From Diogma glabrata (taxonomy: Eukaryota > Arthropoda > Insecta > Diptera > Cylindrotomidae): a stretch of 64,000 nt of DNA. Where the stretch lies: NCBI GenBank assembly GCA_963693315.1, contig OY856186.1:385059865-385123864 (forward strand), given 5' to 3'. A model generated the notes under the pieces. That model made no database searches. It saw only the letters and a list, made by a program, of their open reading frames with translations, and had not been told where the DNA came from. The position numbers and the translations under genes are program-made. This document shows, one piece after another, positions 1 through 14,393 of this stretch. Each line of letters begins with the position of its first letter. The first letter of the stretch is position 1.

Positions 1-2288
1 TGTATTTTACGTTTGATGTTAATACAATGAGAAAATATTATGCATTTATTAAATATTATGCAACCGTGTTCTGTTTTAACCGTTACAATTTACGGTTTGT
101 TTATTAGTCATTTGAAGTCTACATTTTTTTCCAATTACTGTATAAACGTAACTAACTTAACACTTCAATAAAATCGTTCATACTAATATTGTTTTGAAAA
201 GATCGTAAGCAATTCCATTGACAGATTTTTCTAGGATCTATTAGAATTATAAGCCGCTTTAATTTTGTTTCATCTTTTATAAACTCAAAAGTTAATTATC
301 GCTTCAATTCATTTCTCTTAAAATCACCAAAATCATTTTTATTATTCATGACTTACCGTAAGATAAAAACAAAAATTAAAAAAATAATTCAAAATGAAAA
401 GGAAAAGTTGTTTTATTCTACTTTGTTGAACAAAAAAAAGAGCAACATCTAAAATTATTCAACAACAAAAAGGAAGAAAATCAAGAGCACCAACAACATA
501 ACGATTTGAAAGATATAAGAAGGTGATTGAAATAATCACCCAAGCATAAAAGTTAAAGCGAAAAAGAAAAAAAAAAATTAAGGAGATAGAAATAAAAATA
601 AAACTTTCCAACCAATTTAATTTGTCTTGGATTTCTTTCTTCTTTTATTATTATTATTTTTATACGAATATCTATTTTTTATTCTTTTTTCTTACCTATT
701 AAGAAAAAAATACATTGTAACGTCTTGAATATGGTTACCATGAACCAAAATAGAATAAAATTATAGAGAACAACATATTGAAAGTGTAAGTGAATAATGA
801 AAGGCATTGAAATGAATGAGCATTAAAAAAAGTGGATGTTTTCACATTGAAATCAAGTTGGAGATAAGAACCAAGCAAACACAAAAAATGTGTGTGGTCA
901 CAGTCGATTGAGATTTAATCGGAAGGAAAATAATATTAAAATTTTCTTATTTTTCGTATCTTTAATTTTTTTTTCTATCTGTGATTTTGTTTAAAAATAA
1001 AAAATTCTGGGTAGTTTGTATTCATAAGGGAAACGATTCGTATCAGCAGGATATTACAATGAAAAAACGTTTAAGGGATTTTAATAGGAAATAGAGTTGA
1101 AACAATTCTTAACACATTAAAGATCATTATATGGATGTCAAAGCTACGTTTTGTGAATGTTGATCATCTACTTTTCTGAATTCTTATTTGCTACATTATG
1201 AAAAGTTATTTTTCTTTGAATTCAAGGAATACAAATTACTATATTAGTGATTTCTACTACACAAAATAAAGTGCATGTTAATATTTTGGAGAGTGATTTC
1301 CGCTATTCAAAGAGCTTGAAAAGTTTTTGCTTTATTTGATGAAATTCATATAAAACTAGAAGCGATCACACAAAAAAAATGATATTTTATAAACTTTTTT
1401 AAGGACCGCCCGTTTGACCAATATAAAATAAATTGCAATAAAAAGTTGTTTAATCATTTTTTTACATTATTTTATTATATTATGTTTTATATTTATTTTA
1501 TTATTTTAGTTTTTTTACATTAAATGTTTGGTTGATATCGATATTGGTGTTAACTATGGTGTTCAACAGTAATCTTTGTAAGAAAAAAAAACAAACAAAA
1601 ATCAAAAAACTCACAGTCAAAACACAAAACTCAAACAAAAGTTTTATCAGATAACTTAAAATATTTTAACCAAACACAATCGTAGATTTTAAGTTTATAA
1701 ACAAAAATTCCAATAAATCTTTTTCAAACATAAAATATCAAAAACTTCATCATATTCAATTTTCCAGCTATCATCTTTCACACCAAAGATGTTTACCTAA
1801 AAATAAGAAAACAAACACAAAACTTAAAACAACTTTATTTCTTTTTTTTTTTCGAAAATTCAATAACAATGAATTCCAACTCAAAAGTTATCTATTGATA
1901 TATGAAAGTTTTGACATGATTAAATTTGTGTTGCTTCTGAAAAGAAAAAAACCTCTTTTTAAATCAACAAAAATATTTATAAGAACTTAATTCAATAAAC
2001 CTTTTCAAAGGTAGTAACTTCAAAGAAAATAAAAAATACTTCTGAAACTATTTCTACTACATAATGCTTTACAGAAGGATAATTACGAAACTAAACGTGA
2101 ACGCAAAGGTTGAATAATGGGAGATTAGTAAGCTTGATAAGAATTTGTAAAACTAGTAGTTTTTTTCGATGCTGCACTTGAAAAATTCATCAGATCATTT
2201 AACTATCGTTTTTTTAAGAATCGGGCAGAAAACGTGGTTTTTGGAAAGTTTTTTGACTTGATTTTGTGATATTGGTATCAGTCGATTT
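1..2288. other. AT-rich gene-free DNA
   Basis: No coding region, RNA gene or clear repeat could be supported here. The sequence is strongly AT-rich with many A and T homopolymer runs, and open frames are short. It looks like decayed intergenic or intronic insect DNA. Confidence 0.6.
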
Positions 2289-3202
2289 TCTCCCAAAAAC
2301 TTTATGAGATTGGGGTGGTAGGACCCACACCCACCCCTCTACACCCTCTTTAAGATTCAGCATATAAAAATCTATATAAAATAAATGGAAAGAAATAAAA
2401 AAAATTAAAGACACCATTATCTTTTATTCAGACTTGCGAAATTTTTGAGTCCAAAATTTGGTTTGCACCCCTACCCACAACCAACCCCGTGGGTGGGGTT
2501 GACATATTAAATGAGTAGAATATGTCCTGAGTCCGGTCAACATTTTTACCATCACCGTTGAACTCAGCATCCTCGATTATGTAAAAATCGATCATAATGA
2601 CAATAATTTCGATACTTTGTATAACTGACCCTCCAACCCCCACCTTTTATTAGAATACCCTGAGTCTAACCCCAATTTTTTTATAACGATAATTTCGATA
2701 TTTTTTATAACCGACCCCCCAACCTCCACCCCTTTTTGGACTACCCCAAGTCCGGCCCCTATTTTTATTATCATCATTGAACTCAGCATCCCCGATTATA
2801 TTGAAATCGACACCAAACATGACATGAAAAATAAATATTTTTTCCACGATAAAGGTACCTCCCCCCTTGGGAGTAAAAAATGGTTATGTCACCGATCAGG
2901 GGGTAATATGAGGGATTGTATTTGTTATAAAATTCTGATTCTAACGTCACCCCACATGACATATTTTACTAATTTAATGTATCAACCCCTCCCACGGGGT
3001 CGGTTAAGGGTGGGGGTGCAAACCAACTTTTGGGATCAAAAGCTGCGCTGGTCTGAATAAAAGATACTGGTGCCATTCAATCTTTTTTATCTCTTCCCAT
3101 TTTTTTATATAGTATAAGATTTTTATATGCTAAAACTGAAAGAGGGTGTTAAGGGGTGGGGGTGGGTCCTACCAACCCAATCTCATAAAGTTATTGGGAG
3201 AT
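2289..3202. repeat. Foldback (long inverted repeat) element
   Basis: The left arm (about 2289-2515) is an imperfect reverse complement of the right arm (about 2972-3202). Landmarks are the pyrimidine-rich block around 2320-2350, which pairs with the purine-rich block around 3140-3170, and the GTGGGTGGGG block near 2491 with its complement near 2985. The roughly 450-bp middle contains diverged internal repeats (2560-2690 resembles 2690-2800). Open frames inside are low-complexity shadows. It is probably a non-autonomous foldback DNA element; I saw no clear target-site duplication. Confidence 0.7.
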
Positions 3203-4975
3203 GGCCAAGCCCGATCGAGTGATAACAAATTTTAAAAAAAAAATTTGAAAATGTTTGACAAAAAATAGCGATTACCACTTTTGCTTATTTACGCTGAACC
3301 TAGTAGACCTCAAAAAAATGATTTGATCTAATATTGTTTAACATATATGAACTTATGACGAGTTTTGTAACATAAATTCACCTTTAAATTTTAATTTGAA
3401 ATAGATTTTGTTCGATAAGCCGTATACAAAATCAATTAAAACATAAAATTTCGAAAACGATTATTGAAAAATGAAATATCAACAAGCAAATTTATTCAGA
3501 CGGAAATTTATTCATTTAAGCGATTTTCTTCATTCAAGCCATCTATTGTAAATTTATTTAAAATGTAAATGTAAATAGCTAAGACACTTTTCTTTAAAAA
3601 TAAAAACATTATAGTTTGATCTTTTACTGCATATTATGACAAAAGAATACAAATAAATTTAAAGGCTGATTCTGATACTAAAGGCTGATTCTGATGCTAA
3701 TAAAGATTTGTCTACAAAAATATTATCAAATGTAAATTTACCTCGGATTCTGCGTAAAACGGTCTTTGCTAAGATAAATTTTTTAAAAAGGAATGTGTTA
3801 AGATTTAGACTTGTACGTTGTTATAAAAACAGTATTGTAATTTGTTCTTTTACTCCGAATGACTGAACATTTCCATAAATTTTTCGGGATCCAGTTTGAA
3901 TTTATTTTGTTTAAAAAGCTATAACGTAATGGCGATTATTAGACCCCAACATAAAATATTTTTAGCGCATTTATCCCAAATAATTTTTCGCGGGTTTGCA
4001 ATATGTGCCAACCATTAGTTCCTTCAACAAAAGAGCGGGGTATATTATCTAGCACATTTGTTCCAAATAATTTTTATTCCAGGGTTGCAATAACTTTTTC
4101 TAAAATTTTACTTAGATTCTGCGTAAACGGTTTTAACTAAGACAATTTTTTTTAAAAGAAATATGTTAAGGTTTAGGTGTGTAGGTTGTCATAAAAACAT
4201 CATTAAAATTTGTTTTGCTGCGAATAAGTGAATAGGATAGCAAATTGCATAGTTTCAGTCGATTTTCAGATACAAATGAACAAAATTTTCACCGTAATAA
4301 GTGGTTAAACGTTTGTTGAAACGTTTAAAATATGTATTTACATACTCTGAAAATTATTTTTAATTCAAAAATAGTTTTATTAAAATTAGTTTCCAGTTTA
4401 ATAAAACAAAAGTGGGACAATATAAATTCAGTATTTGTATACTGAAAAATCACAATGAAATTAATCTTAATATTAAAGAAATATGAAATTAATATTAAAG
4501 CAATGATACTTAAACTAAATCTGTTTCTTACATTTTTTTATAGTTCTAAGTCATGTTTAATATCGAAAGTTAATCTGAAGGCGATAAACAAATTATTGTA
4601 GAATTTGGACCAAATAGCATAGATGAGGAGATTTTTATTTTGGTTTTACATCATATGGTTAATCAATTCGGGTATACTACTCAAAAAGTTTTGTGGCAAT
4701 ATGTGAGGTTCATCCAACCAACCCACACCACTAGATAAATCTTTGACATAAATTATATATCTTGCGGATTATTGGGTATGGTGTTTTTATAAATGCAGAA
4801 AAATTGGAAATAATTCAGTCAACCGTTGAAGTTGGTATACAAATAAATCGATGACAAAAGTAAAAATTGCTTATATCAAAATGAAATAATTACCTATTAT
4901 TAATTTTATTATTTATTTCATTATAATCCAAGCTCAAAAAATTTATTATTTACTACAAAAATCGTGATATCAGCC
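3203..4975. other. AT-rich DNA with diverged direct repeats
   Basis: No gene is visible. A block at about 3737-3868 recurs in diverged form at about 4113-4238 (shared landmarks GATTCTGCGTAAA and GTTATAAAAACA/GTCATAAAAACA). A shorter block near 3963-4010 recurs near 4050-4095. A 20-bp unit containing AAGGCTGATTCTGAT is duplicated in tandem at 3661-3700. These look like remnants of an old repeated element. Confidence 0.5.
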
Positions 4976-5863
4976 ACAAAAAACATTAACAAATGTAAAT
5001 TTTAGTTCGTGAAAAAGGTGCAGTTTAAAATTTAGTAGTCAAAACTATCTATCCACTACAAAAAGAAGTGATATCCTGTGTCAAGCAGAAACGAGTGTAA
5101 AACAAAATATTTCCAAATAATTAGGTGTTCTACATGATTCGAAATACTTACTTTGTCACTCGGATTAGAGATTAGAATAAAACAACTCTAACTAACTAGG
5201 TATTAAAACAAAAGTTTCTAGTGAAAGTAAAAATACAAAATAATATTTATTTATTTATTTATATTCGAATGAAAATGTGGAATGATACGATTGACTGAAT
5301 CGAGAGAAGTGCGGAACCATCACGAAACCTCAGGATTAACAGATTATAATTTTAATGAACATGATTTTCAAATAACATGTTCTTAATCTACAAACTAGAG
5401 TCTGCAGTGTAAAATACTAACTAATAAATTAGCTTGCATTTCTTTTATAGACTTTCATTTTGTATATTTCTCGTTAAATAAAAGTCTTAGCTCTCACTGA
5501 GGTTTCGTGATTGTTCTGTACTTCTCTCGATTCAGTCAATCGTATAAATATCGCATTCCACATTTTCATTCGAATATAAATAAATAAATAAATATTATTT
5601 TGTATTTTTACTTTCACTAGAAACTTTTGTTTTAATACCTAGTTGGTTAGAGTTGTTTTATTCTAATCTCTAATCCGAGTGACAAAGTAAGTATTTCGAA
5701 TCATGTAGAACACCTAATTATTTGGAAATATTTTGTTTTACACTCGTTTCTACTTGACACAGGATATCACTTCTTTTTGTAGTGAACAGATAGTTTTGAC
5801 TATTAAACTTTAAACTGCACCTTTTTCACGAACTAAAATTTACATTTTTGATGTTTTTTGTTA
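4976..5863. repeat. Foldback element with about 360-bp inverted arms
   Basis: The left arm (about 4976-5335) and right arm (about 5496-5863) are near-complementary over about 360 bp, around a spacer of about 160 bp. Both arms carry the tetranucleotide run TTTATTTATTTATT and the motif ATTCGAATGAAAATGTGGAA or its complement. The high arm similarity implies a recent insertion or ongoing arm homogenisation. No coding potential was seen, so this is a non-autonomous foldback/MITE-like element. Confidence 0.8.
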
Positions 5864-6786
5864 CTGGTTTTTACTACATGATCCGATAGCTTATCCAAGA
5901 GAATGACATCGAAAAAAATATTCTTTCACGTTGAGGTGGTTGACTTGCAGCCACAGCCACCATACTGGTCCTGAAACGAAATTCTGAAGCCATCCTGCTT
6001 CCTTGGGGAGGGAACTGGATGTCCTGGAAAACGAATCTTTCTTTTGTCATTTTGGTTGGAAATCCAGACCAGCTAATCGCGAGGCTGGAGTTTCAGGGAG
6101 CTGGTGGTCGTGGGTTTGTCCGGAAACTAGAGAGTCCTAGAAGAGCAGAAATTAACTACTTATAAACATGGCAGGACTGAAAATTTCTACCTAATTGCTG
6201 ACCGCGAAATCATTCTCTCTTTACAAGATTATGAATTAGAAAAACATTTTGACTTTACATGTTATGGAGGGTAACATTAATTAAAACCAGAACAAATATT
6301 GTGTTAAATTAACGTAATAAAATTAACTTAACCTGACCTGAGTTGTCAAACCGACATCTGATGAACTCCCAGAATCCTTATCTTGCTCCTTCGGGCCAAT
6401 AATCAGACAACCAACAATAAAAATCTTACATGATTTCAGCTTTATTTCTTTTGTTTTTATTGAATAATAACACACAATCAACAGAATCAATAAAAGAATT
6501 AAATTAATATTATTGGAGTGCAGCGTAGCGTAGCTCCATTCTTCCCCGATTCGGACTTTCGTTTGACGACATACTTCTCCCAAACTATTAAAGATATCAA
6601 AATGAAATTTTGCACGTAAGATAACATCTATCCATAGATGGTTTACAAAAAAAAATTGAAAATTAGACAATCCACGGAGGAATAATCACCGAAAAACGGT
6701 TCACATAGACTTTCAATGGGAAAATTGGGAAAATTGCTTGCTTTGCTCCTTTTTATCAATTGCATTGGGCATTGGTTACCTAGTTT
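5864..6786. other. Intergenic segment with a GC-richer block
   Basis: Bases 5930-6145 are clearly richer in G and C than their surroundings, and could be a fragment of a dispersed repeat such as a SINE. I could not place convincing polymerase III A and B boxes, so this is only a suggestion. The rest is AT-rich. A 115-codon minus-strand frame at 6323-6670 has no recognisable domain and is not called as a gene. Confidence 0.35.
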
Positions 6787-6966
6787 ATTTCATACTGATA
6801 TCTAAAACGACATTTTTCGGATTATTTATGGTACAAAAAGTTGAACTTTAACGTTCTAGGACTTTATAAAATTTTATAAAGTCCTAGGACGTTAAAGTTC
6901 GACTTTTTAAGCAAAACTTAAAACTCATTTCTTTTTACTTTAATAAAATTCCAGTATGAAATAAAA
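6787..6966. repeat. Hairpin MITE-like palindrome
   Basis: A near-palindrome is centred at about 6871 (the two complementary CTAGGACTTTATAAAA arms meet there). The outer arms include TTATTTCATACTG on the left and CAGTATGAAATAA on the right. About 64 bp of its left half recurs in reverse orientation at about 32654-32712, within the DNA transposon described below. It is likely a small non-autonomous element present in several copies. Confidence 0.6.
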
Positions 6967-7986
6967 TTTTGTATTTACCTCTAACGAAAAGTGTTTTTAA
7001 AGGTACTCACTAGTAATTTCGACCTCGGCTAGACGCATCGGCCGTAAACAACTTGCTCGAACTTTAAAGTTTCACTTTTCGTTCTAGATAAATATATAAC
7101 TATTATTTTTACTAATATTATTTTATTAACTAAAATAAATTTTTATAGTGTTATTTATAATTTGAATGTGGCTCAACACTGGTTTGCACTTTAATATTTT
7201 TAATTAGCCACTTGGATTGATTTATTAAAACAATTTTTTTTCTTTTTGTGAATAATAGTTTACAATCACTAGACTAACAAAATCAATAAAAGAAACCAAA
7301 AATAAAAAGAAAAATTGCTTTAAACTAACCGAAACTCGATTATAACTGTCTCGTTACAAAACAAAAACACCAGTCCCCAACCAAAACAATCGAAGCAAAG
7401 TTTACACCTCGGTTTACACCGAGTCTTTGTAATAATAACGATAAAAAACAACTAAAATAAAGTGATTTCAGAAATCCAGCTGTGGGAATAGTTAAGATTT
7501 TCCACAATTAAAATAAACAATTTTATCAAGTTTCAGAAAAAATAGAATTTAACAAAAAAAAACAATATATTAAACATCAAAACTGAGATTTAGTTTTAAT
7601 GTGAAAAACAATGAAATTGGAGAATTTCCGACCGTTTAAATCCAATTTAATAAAAAGGTTTTGCAAGATTGCAAAACTGAAACATGGGAATGGTTGTAAT
7701 TTAAATTAATGAAAATTTGCAAAACTGAAACTCGGATATATGGTTTTGAGAGATGGGGCTAATGTCATGAGAAATAAAATATTTGTGGATTCAAATCTGG
7801 AATCGGGCGGGACGGAGGAAAGTAAAAGTGAGGAAATGAGCAAGGAAAGGTTGTGTTTGGGATCTCCTTCGTCGCAGTCCGTTATTTTAAATAAATTTTT
7901 GATTCTTTAGATTATTTATTGTAGAGAATTAAATTTCTTTTAAAAACGATTATATTTGGTCGTTCGATTCGTACTTTAAATCTTAC
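6967..7986. other. AT-rich intergenic DNA
   Basis: No gene is visible. A short CpG-rich core at 7021-7055 (GACCTCGGCTAGACGCATCG) sits between AT-rich flanks. It resembles the CpG-rich cores of other palindromic elements in this window. Confidence 0.4.
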
Positions 7987-7988
7987 TA

Positions 7989-8422
7989 GGAGGGCCCGGC
8001 GTGCTTCGCTACACTTATAAATAAAGTTTTTGCGTAGACATTTTGTTGACGTAGAAGCAATGATTTCAAAAAGTGGTAATGAGATATGCTAGCATATAAT
8101 TTTTAATTTTTCTTTTTAAATATATTAATGAAAAATAATCAGAACTCTAGCTGATCAGTTCGGATATATTACAAATTAGCGATCAATTAAGTTTTCAAGT
8201 AAGCTTATTTGATCTCTAACTTATTTGATCGCTCATTTTTCATATATCCGAACTGATCAGCTAGAGTTCTGATTATTTTTCATTCGTATATTTAAAAAGA
8301 AAAATTAAAAATTATATGCTAGCATATCTCATTACCACTTTTTGAAATCATTGCTTCTACGTCAACAAAATGTCTACGCAATAACTTTATTTATAAGCGT
8401 AGCGAAGCACGCCGGGCCCTCC
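7989..8422. mobile_element. 434-bp foldback MITE with TA target duplication
   Basis: The element starts GGAGGGCCCGGCGTGC and ends with its exact complement. The two arms (about 7989-8170 and 8241-8422) are almost perfectly complementary over about 180 bp. It is flanked by TA at 7987-7988 and 8423-8424, as expected for Tc1/mariner-type integration. There is no coding capacity, so it must rely on a transposase encoded elsewhere. The near-identity of the arms suggests recent activity. Confidence 0.8.
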
Positions 8423-8426
8423 TAGT

Positions 8427-8938
8427 ATAAGAAAAATTTGTTGTCTCTAATAATATTTAAAAACAAAGAAAAATAATACGTTTATTCCCCCCCCCCCCCC
8501 AAAAGCATTTCATAAATTAAATTTTCTTATTTCGAAAATCATAAAAATAATAATAACTGAAAATATGAGAAAAATTTGCTGTCTCTAATAATATTTAAAA
8601 ACAAAGAAAAATAATACGTTTATCCCCCCCAAAAGCATTTCATAAACTAAATTTTCTTATTTCGAAAATCATGAAAATAATAATAACTGAAAATATAAGA
8701 AAAATTTGCTGTCTCTAATAATATTTAAAAACAAAGAAAAATAATACGTTTACCCCCCCCCCCCCCCCCGCCCAAAAGCATTTCATAAACTAGATTTTCT
8801 TATTTCGAAAATCATAAAAATAATAATAATTGAAAATATAAGAAAAATTTGCTGTCTCTAATAATATTTAAAAACAAAGAAAAATAATACGTTTATCCCC
8901 CCCAAAAGCATTTCATAAACTAAATTTTCTTATTTCGT
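8427..8938. repeat. Four-copy tandem repeat with variable poly-C tract
   Basis: Four copies of a 125-150 bp unit begin at about 8427, 8567, 8697 and 8837. Each has the landmarks TTTG(C/T)TGTCTCTAATAAT, a CG(T)TTA-(C)n tract of variable length (from about 8 to 19 bases), and AAAGCATTTCATAAA. The copies differ at few positions apart from C-tract length. Copy 1 directly abuts the foldback element ending at 8422. Confidence 0.85.
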
Positions 8939-8970
8939 TTTTGTTGTTTCGTGTTTTTTTTTCTCTTAAA

Positions 8971-9127
8971 GCAGGCCATAGACCTTTAATCAATTTGTCA
9001 ATCAATTGAAAACGAAAATAAACGAAATAAAATTTAAGGGATTTTTACACTAAATTTTATTTTGTTTGTTTTCGTTTGTTTTCGTTTTCGTATTGATTGA
9101 AAATTGATTGGAGGTCTGTAGCCTGCT
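8971..9127. repeat. Hairpin MITE-like element
   Basis: The terminal inverted repeats are GCAGGC followed by imperfectly matched AGACCT(T/C)(T/C)AATCAAT, pairing about 8971-9040 with 9055-9127. It is AT-rich with no coding potential. The flanks do not show a clean target-site duplication. Confidence 0.55.
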
Positions 9128-9357
9128 TATCGTTTTTGTGAAAAAAAATTGGGCAGTTCCATTTTCATATTGTATGTGGGAGGCCGTTGAATTCAAAAAT
9201 ATATTTTAATTCGTCTATAACTTTTTTATTTATAATCCCAAAAATCCCAAAAATCTGTCAAATTTAAGTTACACTAATATCAGTTAGCAGTGGAAATTTC
9301 AAATGAATCAAAATTCGAATAAAAAAGCCTTAGGCTGTACAAAGTTTTTATTTAGCG

Positions 9358-11952
<2,595 letters not shown>

Positions 11953-11967
11953 CTCCCCCTTTTTTTA
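11953..11967 (-). promoter_or_regulatory. Polypurine tract of BEL element
   Basis: On the minus strand this is an A-run followed by GGGGGAG, immediately before the 3' LTR start at 11952. That is the position expected of the primer for plus-strand DNA synthesis. The 5' LTR copy instead continues into TA repeats at this point, which helps fix the LTR boundary. Confidence 0.8.
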
Positions 11968-12403
11968 AAGGAACTTTAAAATAATTATAATAATGAAAAG
12001 AAGCTAATTATTTATCATTTAATAGTACTTGCACTTTAAGTGCTATTAAATGAGAACTGCAATTATGACTGATATCCATTCATGTATTTTTAAAGTTTTT
12101 TTTAAATTAATATTAACACTAAAATGAGATGTTAAATATTAAGACTAAAGTGATATGCCTAGTTTAACTAATACAATTCGAAATATAAAAAAAAAAAAAA
12201 ACAATTTTCCTTAAACCATACTAATTATTATATAAAATTTAATTCATTTCGGTACTTAACCTAAGAAGGTTTTTTTTTAAATGATAATGACGATATGAAA
12301 TTTTAATTTACAATTTTAGATGTGTAGTTTTGTAATAAAATTAATCCGATCCGAAACACGTAAAATGTGAATTGTAGTTTTTTTCTGAGAAACTTCAAAA
12401 CCA

Positions 12404-12475
12404 TACCTTTGAATTGAAAATATTCCAATTACTTCTTTACTTACTTGAGTTTAATTGATCTCAAAAATCCAAAAT
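12404..12475. repeat. 72-bp segment shared with the gypsy element leader
   Basis: This segment, including TACTTGAGTTTAATTGATCT, reads as the exact reverse complement of about 47566-47637 in the leader of the Ty3/gypsy element. Both elements lie on the minus strand, so the segment is in opposite orientation within the two elements. There it is bracketed by a 46-bp direct repeat; here it is not. Confidence 0.85.
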
Positions 12476-12554
12476 GAAAATTAATACAAAACATATTCCA
12501 AAAAAAAATAAACATTCATTAATGTTTTCGAAAATATTCATATATAATATCACG

Positions 12555-12706
12555 AGTCGTCAAATAATAGTCGATTATTTTTCATAATCATTATTACGAA
12601 TGTCATTTGAGGTCCCGAGTGCGCGTAGCGCACGAGGGAAATTTTTGACCTCAAATGGCATGAGTGGTAATGTTGAAAAATAATCGACTAATAATTTGAT
12701 GACGAG
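12555..12706. repeat. CpG-cored palindromic element
   Basis: The outer AT-rich arms (ATAGTCGATTATTTTTC at left, GAAAAATAATCGACTAAT at right) and the inner arms (TCATTTGAGGTC / GACCTCAAATGGCA) surround a CpG-rich core, CGAGTGCGCGTAGCGCACGA. It has no coding capacity and is probably a small non-autonomous insertion in the BEL 3' region. Confidence 0.7.
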
Positions 12707-13439
12707 TTGTATTTAGCAGACAATTTAACGAACAGAAATAGTAACATTATTTCATACAACATAATCCTTTGTTGTCAAACAAAATTAAATATTATTTCTT
12801 CTTAGTAGGCGCATAAATGTTATAAATTTATTTTTGATAAATAAACATAAACATGCAATCATTTATGAATGAAAACGGACATTTTTACTATTTGCAAATT
12901 GCATTTTCACATAATTTTGTATATGCATATTTGTTTTAAATTAATATATTAAGTAGGCGGAAAATATTCGAAAATATTCGCTGTTCCTTCCTTACAGAAA
13001 AAAATAATCGAAACAAATCGTTTTGATTTGCTAAAAAATAGTAAATGAAGCGTTTTGATTGGACCTTATTGAAACTTTATTTTTTGAGTTGAATTGTCTC
13101 TTTTACATCTTTCTTTTCCAGAATATAATGACAATTGGTATTTCTACAAGGTAAGTAAATCTTACACATTGTTTGATGCGAAAATCATTGTTCCTGGCGT
13201 CGATGACTGCATCAATGCAGTTTTGCACGGGAATTAATTATGATGAGTCATTAAAGTAGTGGTAGTGTGAAGCAATTGGGTTGTTTGGAACTGGTAAACT
13301 GACAAAGTTCGACGACAAAGATGTCAGGGATAATTACTGAATTTAAAATTTAGTTATAGACAATGATTAGGTCATTAAATCGATCACAAAGGTATGATCA
13401 TCGCAAGGTACCACCTATAAGGCGACGACGATCTTATAT

Positions 13440-14150
13440 TCATAATGGTGGTTTTAATCTCATACGATGATCCAACTAAATATTTCCAAATAATAAAGGC
13501 GATAACTATTATATTATACGACAACTAAAAACATTCCAATAATAAGAGCGTTGACTATTATTGACTCCGAAGATACAAAATTTAAATGTTCCAGTAGTAC
13601 GACATATGACTAATATGGGAACCGAAGATGTAAATTGAACTGCTCCAAAGGTACGATCTATGATTATCATAGGACCGAAAATGCAAAAAATTTAAATGCT
13701 CCATATAATGACACCGATGACTTAATGGAAACCGAAGATACAAAATTTAAATGTTCCAAATGGTAATACCTATGACAATTAAGTAGACCGACTCTATGAT
13801 ACTATGTATAATGTTCCAGTAGTGATATTCGAACTAAGGCAACCCGAAGAAACAAAATTTAACAAGTTCCAAGTAGTGAAAATTGGAACACTAAGGAAAT
13901 CGGAAACAAGTTAACTGTTCCAAAAATGGTAATTTGTAACACTAAGGAAATCGAAGACAAATTAAATGTTCCAAAAATGGTAATTTGTAACACTAAGGAA
14001 ATCGAAGACAAATTAAATATTCCAAAAATGGTAATTTGTAACACTAAGGAAATCGAAGACAAATTAAATGTTCCAAAAATGGTAAGACCATTAACGGAAA
14101 CTGACGACAAAACATGAAATTTTCCAATAGTGGTGAATTGACCATTTTTT
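13440..14150. repeat. Degenerate tandem repeats with homogenised 51-bp units
   Basis: The motif GAAGA(T/C)(A)CAAA followed by TTTAAATGTTCCA recurs at roughly 50-65 bp intervals. Bases 13920-14073 are three near-exact 51-bp copies with CCAAAAATGG starting at 13920, 13971, 14022 and 14073. Because 51 is divisible by 3, both strands show repeat-peptide frames (13926-14117 plus, 13859-14359 minus). I treat these as by-products of the repeat. Confidence 0.8.
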
Positions 14151-14393
14151 AAGGAACCCGAAGACACAAAGACGATAAAAATGCTGATGACTAACATGGA
14201 AAACGAGACCTTAAAACGATGACTATTCAAATTATTGATTAATCGTCGATGAGATTTATAGTCCGGCCACCAGCATAGAACCAATGTTCCTTTGAAAAAA
14301 AACTCTAATATACAAATAAATGAGGATCTGTATCTAATGTTTACAACAACCGATAACAAAGGGGTTGGAGCAGGAGTTTAGTTTAATTTTAAA

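Noticed and set aside
2214..3060. Several 65-78 codon frames in the foldback element
   Set aside because: They mirror each other across the inverted arms and are low in complexity.
5930..6145. SINE
   Set aside because: The block is GC-richer, but convincing A and B boxes and a tail were not found, so it is only listed as unassigned.
6323..6670. 115-codon minus-strand frame with a hydrophobic stretch
   Set aside because: No family resemblance or codon bias distinct from background; probably chance in AT-rich DNA.
13859..14359. Repeat-peptide frames on both strands
   Set aside because: The 51-bp unit is a multiple of three, so open frames arise on both strands; non-coding repeat is the simpler reading.
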